From Lachnospiraceae bacterium (GTDB lineage Bacteria > Bacillota > Clostridia > Lachnospirales > Lachnospiraceae): DNA of 38,129 nucleotides. A program made the position numbers and the translations under genes. The stretch lies in assembly GCA_021202075.1 (NCBI GenBank), contig JAJQDT010000039.1:1-38129 (forward strand), in the 5' to 3' direction. Under the pieces are notes generated by a model. The model saw nothing but the letters and a program-made list of their open reading frames with translations. It had not been told where the DNA came from and did no database searches. Shown here piece by piece: positions 7,335 to 16,574 of this stretch. Position 1 is the first letter of the stretch. Each line of letters opens with the position of its first letter.

Positions 7335-7700
7335 ATGAAAAAAGCAGATATCCGACTGATTCTGATTGTTGGCGTGATTTGCGCGGTTCTGCTGATCGGA
7401 CGTCAGATTTTTACAGAGGATGGAGCTACCGTTGTTGTGCAGGTGGACGGCGAGGTGTATGGCACATATTCGCTGAATAAAAATCAGACCGTCCAGATTA
7501 ATGATACGAATGTTCTGGTGATCGAGGATGGCGAGGCATATATGTCGGAGGCCAGCTGTCCGGATGGGCTCTGCATCAGCCAGGGGCGTATTTCCTCCAG
7601 CGGCACTTTGATTGTCTGCCTTCCGAACCGGGTGGTGGTTCAGGTGATTGAGGAAGACGACGACGGAGAGGAGGACGGACTGGATTCCGTGGCAGGATAA
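7335..7700 (+). CDS. NusG domain II-containing membrane-anchored protein
   Basis: A 121-residue protein with one N-terminal membrane segment (LILIVGVICAVLLIGRQIF) and an extracytoplasmic domain like the isolated NusG domain II family. It shows the VVVQVDGEVYGTYSL strand pair, the SCPDGLCISQGRIS cysteine segment and LPNRVVVQV near the end. An acidic tail follows. In Firmicutes such genes usually sit just before a Gx transporter gene, as here. The stop TAA overlaps the next ATG by one base, which implies translational coupling. I chose the second of two adjacent ATGs because GGAG is 5 bases before it, against 2 for the first. The molecular role of the family is not established. Confidence 0.8.
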   Translation: MKKADIRLILIVGVICAVLLIGRQIFTEDGATVVVQVDGEVYGTYSLNKNQTVQINDTNVLVIEDGEAYMSEASCPDGLCISQGRISSSGTLIVCLPNRVVVQVIEEDDDGEEDGLDSVAG

Positions 7701-8188
7701 TGAGAGGAAAAGTAGCGTATCTGGGGATGTTTACGGCTCTCGCAATGATTTTAAGCTATGTAGAATCCCTGTTTCCAGCCTTTTACGGGATTCCGGGTGT
7801 GAAGCTTGGGCTGGCGAACAGTATGTCTCTGGTGATTCTCTATCTGATCGGTGTTCCGGGGGCTTTTGCCGTATCAACGGTGCGTGTTGTGTTGAGCGGA
7901 TTTCTCTTTGGCAATCTGTTTTCGATTGCCTACAGCATGGCTGGCGCGCTGCTGAGTATGACAGTGATGGCTGTTATGAAAAAGAGCCGGCATTTTTCTA
8001 TTGTCGGAATCAGTATGCTGGGTGGGATTTCTCATAATGCCGGTCAGCTGATTGTTGCCATTTTGCTTGTGGAAAATCTGAACCTTCTTTATTATTTTCC
8101 GGTGCTTCTCCTCTCCGGACTGCTGACCGGGCTGGTGATTGGACTGCTTTCGGCGGAGGTTCTGAAACGACTGCCGAAGTCGTGGTAA
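7700..8188 (+). CDS. Gx transporter family protein (heptaprenyl diphosphate synthase component I-like membrane protein)
   Basis: A 162-residue, almost wholly hydrophobic protein with five to six membrane segments, resembling ECF transporter S components. The family signature is seen in the GVKLGLANSMSLVILYLIG and FLFGNLFSIAYSMAGALLS segments, where small residues pack the helices. It is translationally coupled to the NusG-domain-II gene. The substrate is unknown; the old name, subunit I of heptaprenyl diphosphate synthase, comes from homology and not from a demonstrated reaction. Its stop codon TAA lies within the first bases of a dispersed repeat (8186-8207), so that repeat marks the gene's very end. 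Confidence 0.82.
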   Translation: MRGKVAYLGMFTALAMILSYVESLFPAFYGIPGVKLGLANSMSLVILYLIGVPGAFAVSTVRVVLSGFLFGNLFSIAYSMAGALLSMTVMAVMKKSRHFSIVGISMLGGISHNAGQLIVAILLVENLNLLYYFPVLLLSGLLTGLVIGLLSAEVLKRLPKSW

Positions 8189-8207
8189 GGAACTGTTACG
8201 AAATAAC
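8186..8207 (+). repeat. Dispersed repeat family 1, copy A (left end only)
   Basis: TAAGGAACTGTTACGAAATAAC matches the left end of the fuller copies at 19554 and 32795. The rest of the element is missing or unrecognisable here. The first three bases are the stop codon of the Gx transporter gene. Confidence 0.65.
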
Positions 8208-8278
8208 TTTTGCCTGCTTCACACGTTATTTGGCACAATCTGCACATATATTTTTGTGAGAGTTCCTAAGGAGGAATT

Positions 8279-8887
8279 ATGATTGCATATTTGAAGGGAA
8301 AGGTAGCCGCGGTATCGGAGAATCTTCTGGTGCTGGATGTGAACCAGGTCGGCTATCAGGTCTGGATTTCTGCGCGGGATGCGGCGAATATGCCCGTGCG
8401 CGGGAAGGAAGTCCAGGTATTTACCTGGATGAGCGTGACCCAGGATGCCATTCGGCTCTACGGATTTTTGCATGAGGACGATCTTGCGGTTTTTAAGATG
8501 CTGATTAACGTCAGCGGGGTCGGCCCGAAAGCGGCTCTGGGGATTTTGTCAGTGCTGACGGCGGATGACCTCCGTTTTGCGGTGCTTGCCGATGATGCGA
8601 AGGCCATTGCGAAGGCTCCCGGAGTTGGCAGTAAAAGCGCGAAGAAAGTGATTCTGGAGCTGAGGGACAAGTTGAGCCTGGAGGATGCGTTTGAGCACAA
8701 GCTGGAAGCAACCGGCGGAAGCGCTGCCTCCGGGAGCATCCGCTCGGACGCAAAGGACGAGGCGGTGCAGGCGCTTGCGGCGCTGGGATATTCGGCCGGA
8801 GAAGCGCTGCGGGCGGTGGAGGCCTGCGAGGTTACCGAAGATATGGATACGGAGATGATCCTGAAGCTGGCGCTGAAACGGATGTAA
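8279..8887 (+). CDS. ruvA: Holliday junction branch migration protein RuvA
   Basis: A 202-residue RuvA of normal length. It begins with the OB-fold MIAYLKGKV, has the helix-hairpin-helix pair with GVGPKAALGILS and GVGSKSAKKVILELRDK in the middle, and ends in the small helical domain III that contacts RuvB. RuvA tetramers bind four-way junctions and load the RuvB motors for recombination repair. AAGGAGG lies just upstream of the ATG. ruvB follows 65 bases later, the standard ruvAB arrangement; no ruvC is present, as expected in Firmicutes. Confidence 0.97.
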   Translation: MIAYLKGKVAAVSENLLVLDVNQVGYQVWISARDAANMPVRGKEVQVFTWMSVTQDAIRLYGFLHEDDLAVFKMLINVSGVGPKAALGILSVLTADDLRFAVLADDAKAIAKAPGVGSKSAKKVILELRDKLSLEDAFEHKLEATGGSAASGSIRSDAKDEAVQALAALGYSAGEALRAVEACEVTEDMDTEMILKLALKRM

Positions 8888-8952
8888 CAGCGTTTTTCGG
8901 TGACTGAAGTCTGACAGATGAAGAATGTGTATATTAAGGGGTGGCAGAGAGA

Positions 8953-9945
8953 ATGGCAAAACGAGTAATCGCGACAGACGCAACGGAGGAGGATATCCGC
9001 CTGGATACGGGACTGCGCCCGCGTCTTCTGCAGGATTATATCGGACAGGAAAAAGCGAAGGATACGCTGAAAATTTATATCGAAGCGGCGAAATCCAGGG
9101 GAGAGGCGCTGGATCATGTCCTGTTTTACGGACCGCCCGGTCTCGGAAAGACGACACTGGCCTGCATCATCGCGAATGAGATGGATGTGAATATTAAGAT
9201 TACTTCTGGCCCCGCAATTGAGAAGCCCGGGGAGATGGCCGCGATTTTGAATAACCTTCAGGAAGGCGATGTCCTTTTTGTCGATGAGATTCACAGGCTG
9301 AACCGTCAGGTGGAGGAGGTTCTGTATCCGGCGATGGAGGATTTCGCGATTGATATTATGATTGGAAAGGGGGCGGCTGCCCGCTCCGTCCGTCTGGATT
9401 TGCCGCACTATACTCTGATCGGCGCTACGACGCGGGCAGGGATGCTCAGCGCTCCGCTCCGCGACCGTTTTGGAGTGGTCCATCATCTGGAATACTATTC
9501 GGAAAAAGAGCTTCAGACAATCGTGCTACGCTCGGCCGCGGTGCTGCAGGTGTCGATCGATAACCGCGGCGCCCTGGAAATTGCGCGCCGCTCAAGAGGA
9601 ACGCCGCGCCTGGCGAACCGGATGATGAAACGGGTGCGTGATTACGCACAGGTCCGCTATGATGGGCGGATTACCGCCGCGATCGCTTCCGAAGCGCTGG
9701 ATCTTCTGGAGGTGGACCGATATGGCCTGGATTCGATTGACCGCTCGATTCTCACGCTGATGATTGATAAGTTCAACGGAGGACCGGTCGGGTTGGACAC
9801 GTTGTCCGCGGCGATCGGAGAGGATTCCGGCACCATTGAGGACGTATATGAGCCGTATCTGATTAAAAACGGATTCCTGAACCGGACGCCAAAGGGCAGA
9901 GTCGTCACGGAATTTGCCCGGGAGCATTTAAAGAAACAGTTGTAA
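8953..9945 (+). CDS. ruvB: Holliday junction branch migration DNA helicase RuvB
   Basis: A 330-residue AAA+ motor that drives branch migration with RuvA. Visible motifs are Walker [10 protein letters not shown] (near residues 59-67), Walker B VDEIH, the GATTRAGML sensor region, the arginine finger in PLRDRFG, and the C-terminal winged helix ([17 protein letters not shown]). The ATG at 8953 is preferred over the in-frame GTG at 8941: AAGGGG sits 11 bases before the ATG but overlaps the GTG itself. Confidence 0.97.
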   Translation: MAKRVIATDATEEDIRLDTGLRPRLLQDYIGQEKAKDTLKIYIEAAKSRGEALDHVLFYGPPGLGKTTLACIIANEMDVNIKITSGPAIEKPGEMAAILNNLQEGDVLFVDEIHRLNRQVEEVLYPAMEDFAIDIMIGKGAAARSVRLDLPHYTLIGATTRAGMLSAPLRDRFGVVHHLEYYSEKELQTIVLRSAAVLQVSIDNRGALEIARRSRGTPRLANRMMKRVRDYAQVRYDGRITAAIASEALDLLEVDRYGLDSIDRSILTLMIDKFNGGPVGLDTLSAAIGEDSGTIEDVYEPYLIKNGFLNRTPKGRVVTEFAREHLKKQL

Positions 9946-9967
9946 TTTTACTGATTCCGTATATAAT
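9940..9967 (+). promoter_or_regulatory. Promoter upstream of zapA
   Basis: TTGTAA (9940-9945), 16 bases, TATAAT (9962-9967). It overlaps the ruvB stop codon and probably starts the zapA-U32-ftsW-like transcript. Confidence 0.6.
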
Positions 9968-9998
9968 AAAAGGAAATTTAAGAAAAGGGGTACCGGAC

Positions 9999-10400
9999 AT
10001 GTCGGCCAAAAACAGCACACAGGTGATTATTGCCGGAAAAATCTATACATTGAGCGGATATGAGAGCGAAGAATATCTGCAGCGCGTAGCGGCCTATCTG
10101 AACGGTAAGATTTCTGAGCTGAGGAATCTTGACGGTTACCAGAGACTGTCCCCGGACATGAGGTCGATTCTGCTGAATCTGAATCTCGCAGATGACTATT
10201 TTAAAATGAAAAATAAGGTAGACGAGCTGGAGCAGAGTCTTACGGAAAAAGACCGCGATATTTACGAGCTCCGGCATGAGTTGATTACCGCGCAGATCCG
10301 GCAGGAGAATTCGGAAAAACAGATTCAGCTGCTGGAGGATCGGAATGCGGAAGCGCAAAAGGAAATTATCCAGCTGGAAACCAGACTGAAAAATCACTGA
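9999..10400 (+). CDS. zapA: Cell division protein ZapA
   Basis: A 133-residue protein with the ZapA fold. The N-terminal part (QVIIAGKIYTLSGYESEEYLQRVAAYLN pattern) contacts FtsZ, and a long charged coiled coil follows (about residues 60-130, ending QLETRLKNH), rich in Glu, Lys and Gln heptads. ZapA cross-links FtsZ protofilaments and stabilises the Z ring. AAGGGG lies 9 bases upstream. The U32 peptidase gene starts 11 bases after the stop, the pairing usual in Firmicutes. Confidence 0.9.
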   Translation: MSAKNSTQVIIAGKIYTLSGYESEEYLQRVAAYLNGKISELRNLDGYQRLSPDMRSILLNLNLADDYFKMKNKVDELEQSLTEKDRDIYELRHELITAQIRQENSEKQIQLLEDRNAEAQKEIIQLETRLKNH

Positions 10401-10411
10401 GGAGGAACTCT

Positions 10412-12910
10412 ATGACGGAGCTGCTTGCACCGGCCGGTTCGCTGGAGGCGCTTCGCGCTGCGGTAGATGCCGGAGCGGATGCGGTATACATTGGCGGACG
10501 GATGTTTGGAGCCAGAGCGTACGCAGACAATCCGGATGAGCCGGAACTGATAGAGGGAATTGAATACTGCCATCTGCGCGGACGGAAGATTTATCTGACC
10601 GTGAATACGCTCCTGAAGGAAAAGGAGCTTTGCGAGCGGCTGGTTCCGTTTCTGGAACCGCTTTACCGGCATGGGCTGGATGGCCTGATCGTACAGGATT
10701 TCGGGGTGCTTGAGGTGGTGCGGACGTATTTTCCGGACCTGGCGCTTCATGCCAGCACACAGATGAGTGTAACGACGCCGGAGGGAGCGGCTCTTCTTGC
10801 CACTCATGGCGTCTGTCGGGTAGTACCTGCGCGGGAGCTTTCCCTGCGTGAGATCGCTGCCATTGTGCGCACCGGCATAGAGGTGGAGACGTTTGTGCAT
10901 GGCGCGATGTGCTACTGTTATTCCGGCCGCTGTCTGTTCAGCAGTATTCTCGGCGGCCGCAGCGGGAACCGCGGGCGCTGTGCCCAGCCCTGCCGTCTGC
11001 CCTATGCTGTTGAGATGAAAGACTATTCCCGCTCCTTTTCTGCTTCCTTTCCCCTGAGTATGAAAGATATGTGTACGCTGGATATTCTTCCGGATCTGAT
11101 GGATGCGGGCATCGCTTCCTTTAAAATAGAGGGAAGAATGAAGCGGCCGGAATATTCCGCCGGAGTGACCGCTATTTACCGGAAATACATGGATGAGTAT
11201 CAGCAGAATGGTCGGGATCATTATCGGGTCCGGGAGAGCGACCGGAGGATTTTGACGGATTTGTTTGACCGCGGCTATTCGCGCGGATATTATCAGAACT
11301 ACAATGGTTCCTTTATGATTGCGAAACAGCGGCCGAAGGAGGATGGAGCCGAAGAAGGCTGGCAGAAGAACCAGAGGAATCAGTCCCTGCTTTCCAAAGA
11401 AAATTCGAAGGTAAAAATTAATGGCAGCTTAAGAATTGTTCCGGAAATACCTGTTATACTCGAGCTGTGGCCGGCGGATGACAGGCGCGGAGGCAGATTT
11501 GGCATAAAGGTGACCGGAGATATTCCCCAGGAAGCCAGAACCAATGTGGCTACCCGCGAAGAAGTCTTCCGAAGAATGAACAAGACCGGAGATACGCCGT
11601 TTGAATTTGAAAAGCTGGATATTGAGCTTGCGGAGGGGCTCTTCCTGCCGGTACGCATGCTAAATGACCTTCGACGCGAGGCGCTCGGGCTTTTGCAGGA
11701 AAAACTATTGCGGGAGAGAAATCCCAGGAATGCAGAAGCGCAAATGCACAGCCAGAAGAGGGGAGACGCAGATCAGGCGGATGGCAATCCTCAATATTCC
11801 GCTAAAAAGGCCGGCTGTGCGAGTGAAGAGCCGACGGTCGGGAACCGGGCGGAGCTGTCCGGGACTGTTTGGCCGGTTCGCCGTCCGGGGCTGACGGTTA
11901 TGGTCACGCTTCACGATCAGCTTTCGGCCTTGTTGCGCTGGAGTGGGCTGCGTTCCGGGCGGATTGATACGGTATATCTGGATTCGATGCTGCTCGGCTG
12001 CGGCAGAACTATTGAGGACAATTGCAGATATCTTCTGGAAGCGGCTGCTGTTTTACATGACTGCCAGATCCGTTGCTGTTTTGTATTCCCGCCCGTATTA
12101 CGCGATCGGGGACAATCTGTGCTTGAACACCCTTTTGTGGACGCACTGCTTGAAGGGATGGATGGCTTTCTGGTACAGAGTGTGGATGAGCTGGCCTGGC
12201 TGAAGGAACAGTCTTACTCTGGCGCGGTTGCTGCTGAAGACTGCCTGTATTCTTTTAACCGTTCGGCGCGCGAGGAGCTGCGCAGAGAGGGTATTACACG
12301 GCTTACATTTCCTGCGGAGCTAAACGCCAGGGAGCTGCGTGCGCTTGGAGGAGAAGATTGTGAACTGGTACTGTATGGGTATCAGCCCCTGATGCAGTCC
12401 GCACAGTGTATCAGAAAAACAATGGCTGGCTGCAGGCGGCAGAAGCGCGGAGCATCGGGTCGGGAAGACGGTGATTCGAAACAGGGGACGCCCAGTCTGG
12501 AAGGCGGGGATCTGACACCGGCAATGCATGGCCGCGAAAATGGATCGCGTGGAGCAGATGACAGCCTGATTTATCTGCGGGATCGCAGGAATGTTCGTTT
12601 CCCGGTGATGACGCGGTGCCTGTTCTGTACCAATACCGTGTATAATTCTGTCCCGCTGCGGCTTGGCGGCTGCGCGGAGGAAATCCGGAAAATCCATCCT
12701 TCTTTTTTGCGGATTTCGTTCACCATTGAATCCGGGGAGGAAACGACGCAGATTCTTGATTTTTACAGAGACATGCCGGAGCTTTGCCCTGATGAAACAT
12801 CGACGGAAGATTGCACAGATAAAAGGGAGTACGGGCGTTCTGCCGCCGGAGGAAGCGTACGTTCGGATCCCCTGGGAACCAGAGGACATTTCAAAAGGGG
12901 AGTGGAGTAG
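10412..12910 (+). CDS. U32 family peptidase / rRNA or tRNA hydroxylation-type protein
   Basis: An 832-residue protein of the U32 family with a C-terminal DUF3656-like part, in the arrangement common in clostridia. The N-terminal barrel starts LLAPAGSLEALRAAVDAGADAVYIGG. The signature E-T-F-V-H-G-A-M-C-Y-C-Y-S-G-R-C and the following RSGNRGRCAQPCR carry the conserved cysteines, and FKIEGRMK follows. Family members TrhP and RlhA are needed for prephenate-dependent hydroxylation of tRNA or 23S rRNA, and others were called collagenases; the role of this one is not fixed by sequence. Two low-complexity inserts (about residues 435-485 and 675-712) and a polar tail make it longer than typical. It lies between zapA and an ftsW-like gene, with a 3-base gap to the latter. 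Confidence 0.88.
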   Translation: MTELLAPAGSLEALRAAVDAGADAVYIGGRMFGARAYADNPDEPELIEGIEYCHLRGRKIYLTVNTLLKEKELCERLVPFLEPLYRHGLDGLIVQDFGVLEVVRTYFPDLALHASTQMSVTTPEGAALLATHGVCRVVPARELSLREIAAIVRTGIEVETFVHGAMCYCYSGRCLFSSILGGRSGNRGRCAQPCRLPYAVEMKDYSRSFSASFPLSMKDMCTLDILPDLMDAGIASFKIEGRMKRPEYSAGVTAIYRKYMDEYQQNGRDHYRVRESDRRILTDLFDRGYSRGYYQNYNGSFMIAKQRPKEDGAEEGWQKNQRNQSLLSKENSKVKINGSLRIVPEIPVILELWPADDRRGGRFGIKVTGDIPQEARTNVATREEVFRRMNKTGDTPFEFEKLDIELAEGLFLPVRMLNDLRREALGLLQEKLLRERNPRNAEAQMHSQKRGDADQADGNPQYSAKKAGCASEEPTVGNRAELSGTVWPVRRPGLTVMVTLHDQLSALLRWSGLRSGRIDTVYLDSMLLGCGRTIEDNCRYLLEAAAVLHDCQIRCCFVFPPVLRDRGQSVLEHPFVDALLEGMDGFLVQSVDELAWLKEQSYSGAVAAEDCLYSFNRSAREELRREGITRLTFPAELNARELRALGGEDCELVLYGYQPLMQSAQCIRKTMAGCRRQKRGASGREDGDSKQGTPSLEGGDLTPAMHGRENGSRGADDSLIYLRDRRNVRFPVMTRCLFCTNTVYNSVPLRLGGCAEEIRKIHPSFLRISFTIESGEETTQILDFYRDMPELCPDETSTEDCTDKREYGRSAAGGSVRSDPLGTRGHFKRGVE

Positions 12911-12913
12911 TAC

Positions 12914-14716
12914 ATGATCAATTTGCTTTATCAGGTCGCCAAATATCTGATGATTCTGCTGATTGCACTCTATACGCTTCAGTGTTATACCGTTTTTCGC
13001 AAAAAGGATGAGGAATCACGGAGGTATTTGTTCCTGCGGCAGAATATGCTGATGTTTTTTCTGCATTTTACAGCCTATGCACTGATTTACCTCCAGCTGG
13101 GTGAGTTTGAGGTCATCCTTTTTTATGGTGCGCAGGTGCTGTATTTTGCTCTCACTCTGATTTTGTTCCGGCTGATTTATCCGCTGGCGTCACGACTGCT
13201 GATTAATAATATGTGCATGCTGCTGTGCATCGGCTTTATCATGATTGCACGGCTGAATTATGATGAGTGTGTGAAGCAGTTCGTCATCGCGGTGGCAGCA
13301 ACGGTTCTCGCGCTTCTGATTCCGGTCATCATCCGGAAGCTGCGCCTGATCACAAAAATGTATTATGCGTATACCCTGCTTGGCATCGGTTTGCTGGGGC
13401 TGGTCGCGGTAGCAGCACGTTCTACCTATGGGGCAAAGCTTTCTATTTCGATTGCGGGCTTTACGTTTCAGCCATCCGAGTTTGTCAAGATTGTCTATGT
13501 ATTTGCCATTGCCGGTCTGCTTACGCATGCCCGTGATTTCCGTAGGATTGTGATTGCGACGGTGCTCGCGGCGGCGCACGTTCTGATCCTGGTTGTCTCA
13601 AAGGATCTTGGCAGCGCCATCATTTTCTTTATTACCTATCTGGTCATGCTGTTTATCGCTACGAAGAAGCCGCTCTATACGATCGCCGGGATTCTGGCCG
13701 GCTGCGCGGGAGCCGTGGGGGCCTATTTTCTGTTTTATCATGTGCGTGTCCGTGTGCAGGCGTGGCTGGATCCGTTTGCGGACTATCAGCTGACCGGCTA
13801 TCAGGCGGCGCAGGCGCTGTTTTCCATCGCTGCGGGCGGTTGGTTCGGAACCGGTCTGTTTCAGGGCTCACCGACTGCGATCCCGATTGTCGAGCAGGAT
13901 ATGATGTTCGCGGCAATCGCGGAGGAGCTGGGCTCGATTTTCGGGATTTGTCTGATCCTGATCTGCATGAGCTGTTTTATTATGTTTATCAATATCGGCA
14001 TGGAGCTGACCAACCGCTATTATCGGCTGGTGGCCGTAGGGCTTGGCACCACCTATGGCGTGCAGGTGTTTCTGACCATCGGTGGCACCATCAAGCTGAT
14101 TCCCCTGACCGGCGTGACCCTGCCGCTCGTGAGCTATGGCGGAAGCTCTGTGCTGGCGACGCTTATTATGTTTGCCATTGTGCAGGGACTATATATGCTG
14201 CGCAATGACGAAGAAATGACAAGGGAGCAAAAGGAAGCGCAGCGGCTGGAGCAGGAGCGTCGCAGTCTGTACATGAAGAATGGACGCCCGACGCAGGGCG
14301 CAAGCTACTATGGACCCGGAGGAAAATCCGGCCGGGGCGGCGCATATGGGGCGAATGGATACACCGGCCGGGGCAATGGCGCATATGGATCGAATGGATA
14401 CACCGGCCAGGGCAATGGCGCATATGGCCCGAACGGATATGCCGGTCAGGACAATGGAGCCTACGGGGCGAATGGTTATGCCAGCCAGAGCGGAGGCGCA
14501 TATGGTTCGAATGGATACGTCGGCCAAGGCAATGGGGCATATGGCCTGAACGGATATGCCGGCCAGAAAAACGGAGCCTACGGGACGAATGGATACGCCA
14601 GCCAGGGCGGAGGCACACATGGACCCAACGGGTATGCCGGCCAGGGCAGCGGTGCAGATGAACCGAATGGAAAAAGGAAAAGAGGGTTATTTTCGAGAAA
14701 GAAATCTGCAAAGTAA
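12914..14716 (+). CDS. FtsW/RodA/SpoVE-family peptidoglycan glycosyltransferase with a repeat tail
   Basis: This SEDS-family lipid II polymerase has ten or so membrane segments over residues 5-435. Signature segments include the GAKLSISIAGFTFQPSEFVK loop, the aspartate-containing QDMMFAAIAEELG and the LPLVSYGGSSVLATL motif near the end. It is followed directly by a class B penicillin-binding protein, the usual SEDS-bPBP partnership in which the first makes glycan strands and the second cross-links them. At 600 residues it is about 150 longer than relatives. The excess is a cytoplasmic tail with eight to nine 13-residue Gly/Asn/Tyr repeats and a basic end (KRKRGLFSRKK). GGGGAG precedes the start. 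Whether it serves elongation, division or sporulation cannot be told here. Confidence 0.92.
   Translation: MINLLYQVAKYLMILLIALYTLQCYTVFRKKDEESRRYLFLRQNMLMFFLHFTAYALIYLQLGEFEVILFYGAQVLYFALTLILFRLIYPLASRLLINNMCMLLCIGFIMIARLNYDECVKQFVIAVAATVLALLIPVIIRKLRLITKMYYAYTLLGIGLLGLVAVAARSTYGAKLSISIAGFTFQPSEFVKIVYVFAIAGLLTHARDFRRIVIATVLAAAHVLILVVSKDLGSAIIFFITYLVMLFIATKKPLYTIAGILAGCAGAVGAYFLFYHVRVRVQAWLDPFADYQLTGYQAAQALFSIAAGGWFGTGLFQGSPTAIPIVEQDMMFAAIAEELGSIFGICLILICMSCFIMFINIGMELTNRYYRLVAVGLGTTYGVQVFLTIGGTIKLIPLTGVTLPLVSYGGSSVLATLIMFAIVQGLYMLRNDEEMTREQKEAQRLEQERRSLYMKNGRPTQGASYYGPGGKSGRGGAYGANGYTGRGNGAYGSNGYTGQGNGAYGPNGYAGQDNGAYGANGYASQSGGAYGSNGYVGQGNGAYGLNGYAGQKNGAYGTNGYASQGGGTHGPNGYAGQGSGADEPNGKRKRGLFSRKKSAK
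14333..14668 (+). repeat. 39-bp tandem repeat encoding a 13-residue motif
   Basis: Eight units plus a decayed ninth encode GNGAYGxNGYxxQ. Units differ mostly at the x positions and the first residue. They form the C-terminal tail of the SEDS protein and lie in frame throughout. Confidence 0.9.
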
Positions 14717-14805
14717 TGGCTAACAGAGTACAGGAACGGGAACGTTTATAGCTCCGGCAGGTTTGGATGGTTCCTGTATCGTTGACAGAACAGCGGAGGA
14801 ATTTT

Positions 14806-16335
14806 ATGGCATTAAAGAAACCGCGCGGATTCCGGAAAAAGGATTCCGATAAAGAAAAAAAGACTCCGGTAAAGGTTCGGGAGGTTCATCTTGACACAGA
14901 AACAGAGCTGGAAACCCAAAAAGGAAGAAACACCGAGCTAGGCATCATCACATACGGGTTTGTTCTGTTGTTTGTTGCGATGATTGGATATCTGGTTTAT
15001 TTGAACGTCTGGAAAGCCGATTCTCTTAATTCCAGCTCCTACAATACCAAACAGGACGCGAATGAGGACAAGTATGTGCGCGGCTCCATCTATTCGTCCG
15101 ATGGCCAGACGCTTGCCTATACCAGCGTGGCGGATGATGGCACGGAAACACGCATCTACCCCTATGGCAATGTGTTTTCTCATGTCATCGGATATTCGTC
15201 AAATGGCAAGGCCGGTCTGGAATCCACGAGTAACAGTGACCTGATGAACTCTCATACCTCTGTGCTGACACAGCTTCGTGAGGATTCTGACGAAAAACAG
15301 ATGGGGGACTCTGTCTATACGACTTTAAATACAACGCTGCAGCAGACCGCTTACAGTGCCCTTGGCAGCTATGACGGGGCGGTGATTGTCATGGAGCCGG
15401 ACACGGGAAAAATACTGGCTATGGTGTCCAAACCGGATTTTGATCCGAACGAGATCGGTTCCATCTGGGATGAGGTTGTGAACGATTCATCCAGCAGCGT
15501 ACTGCTAAACCGGGCAACGCAGGGACTGTATCCACCGGGATCCACCTTTAAAATACTGACGACGCTTGCCTACATGCGGGAGAACCCGACCACATATTCC
15601 GGTTTTTCTTTTTCGTGTGAGGGGACTTATGAGGAGAGCGGCGCGTCCATCCATTGCTATAACAACAAGGTACATGGGACAGTCGATCTGAAAACCGCAT
15701 TCGCCAAATCCTGCAATACGGCGTTTGCCAGTATTGGTCTCGGCCTTGAGAGCAACAGCCTTGCGGATGTGTGTGAAGAGTTTTTGTTTAACAGCTCGCT
15801 GCCGACTTCTCTGCAGCACAGCGTTTCTCAGTTTACTCTGAGCAGCAGCGCATCCTATGGCGAGATTATGCAGACGGCCATCGGACAGGGAGAGACCCTT
15901 GTGACCCCGCTGCACATGGCTCTGATTACTTCGACTGTGGCGAACGGCGGGATCATGATGCGCCCATATCTTGTGGATGCTGTTGTCGCGAGTGACGACA
16001 CAGTCGTATCCAGTACCAGCGCTTCCAAGTACAAGCGCCTCATGACAACGGAGGAGGCGAGTGTTCTGAACGAGTATATGGAAGAAACTGTGATCAGCGG
16101 TACGGCGACTTCGCTCAGCTGGTATGATTATACGGTGGCGGGAAAGACCGGTTCTGCGGAATATGGCTCGGACGGCAGCAGCGGAACGCACTCTTGGTTT
16201 GTCGGATACTCGACAAGTGATGACGTTGACATTGTCGTGGTCGTGATTGCCGAGGACGGCGGAGCCGGAAGCGATACGGCAGTGCCCATCGCGTCGCAGA
16301 TTTTCCAGGCATACTACAATTATGTAGCGGATTGA
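14806..16335 (+). CDS. Class B penicillin-binding protein (peptidoglycan D,D-transpeptidase, PbpA/FtsI-like)
   Basis: A 509-residue, single-pass membrane transpeptidase. A lysine-rich cytoplasmic start precedes the transmembrane segment at about residues 46-64 (GIITYGFVLLFVAMIGYLV). The catalytic SxxK is in PGSTFKIL, the SxN motif in KSCNTAF and the KTG motif in AGKTGSAEYG, all in order and apparently intact. It cross-links glycan made by the adjacent SEDS polymerase. The ATG at 14806 is chosen because CGGAGGA lies just before it; the in-frame ATG at 14767 has no site. It is short for SpoVD or FtsI (no PASTA) and resembles the PbpA type. Confidence 0.92.
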   Translation: MALKKPRGFRKKDSDKEKKTPVKVREVHLDTETELETQKGRNTELGIITYGFVLLFVAMIGYLVYLNVWKADSLNSSSYNTKQDANEDKYVRGSIYSSDGQTLAYTSVADDGTETRIYPYGNVFSHVIGYSSNGKAGLESTSNSDLMNSHTSVLTQLREDSDEKQMGDSVYTTLNTTLQQTAYSALGSYDGAVIVMEPDTGKILAMVSKPDFDPNEIGSIWDEVVNDSSSSVLLNRATQGLYPPGSTFKILTTLAYMRENPTTYSGFSFSCEGTYEESGASIHCYNNKVHGTVDLKTAFAKSCNTAFASIGLGLESNSLADVCEEFLFNSSLPTSLQHSVSQFTLSSSASYGEIMQTAIGQGETLVTPLHMALITSTVANGGIMMRPYLVDAVVASDDTVVSSTSASKYKRLMTTEEASVLNEYMEETVISGTATSLSWYDYTVAGKTGSAEYGSDGSSGTHSWFVGYSTSDDVDIVVVVIAEDGGAGSDTAVPIASQIFQAYYNYVAD

Positions 16336-16394
16336 TAATCCAACGGGACTGCGTTGAAATATGTGGAACTGATATGACTGTGGCCATCCGGAGC

Positions 16395-16459
16395 AGTTCG
16401 ATAAAATTTGCGATTTTCTGAGTTCAATAAAATTGCGTTCAATAAAATTTGTGATTTCC
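16395..16459 (+). repeat. Short AT-rich direct repeats after the PBP gene
   Basis: Three imperfect copies of a GTTCAATAAAATTTGYGATTT-like unit start near 16396, 16422 and 16437; the middle one is truncated. They lie just upstream of the Nudix gene promoter. Confidence 0.55.
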
Positions 16460-16461
16460 AG

Positions 16462-16490
16462 TTGCGTGTTTTTCAAAAAAGAGTTATACT
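16462..16490 (+). promoter_or_regulatory. Sigma-A promoter of the Nudix hydrolase gene
   Basis: TTGCGT (16462-16467), 17 bases, TATACT (16485-16490); the start codon is 85 bases downstream. Confidence 0.6.
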
Positions 16491-16574
16491 GTTCGCGGTT
16501 AGGTACTGCGGGAAGCCATCTACTGTTGCCGCAGTGCTGTCTATAGGGAACACACGCAAACAGGAGGGATTGCA

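Noticed and set aside
14333..14668. CRISPR-like array
   Set aside because: The regular 39-bp units have no spacer/repeat alternation and are entirely in frame within a membrane protein gene.
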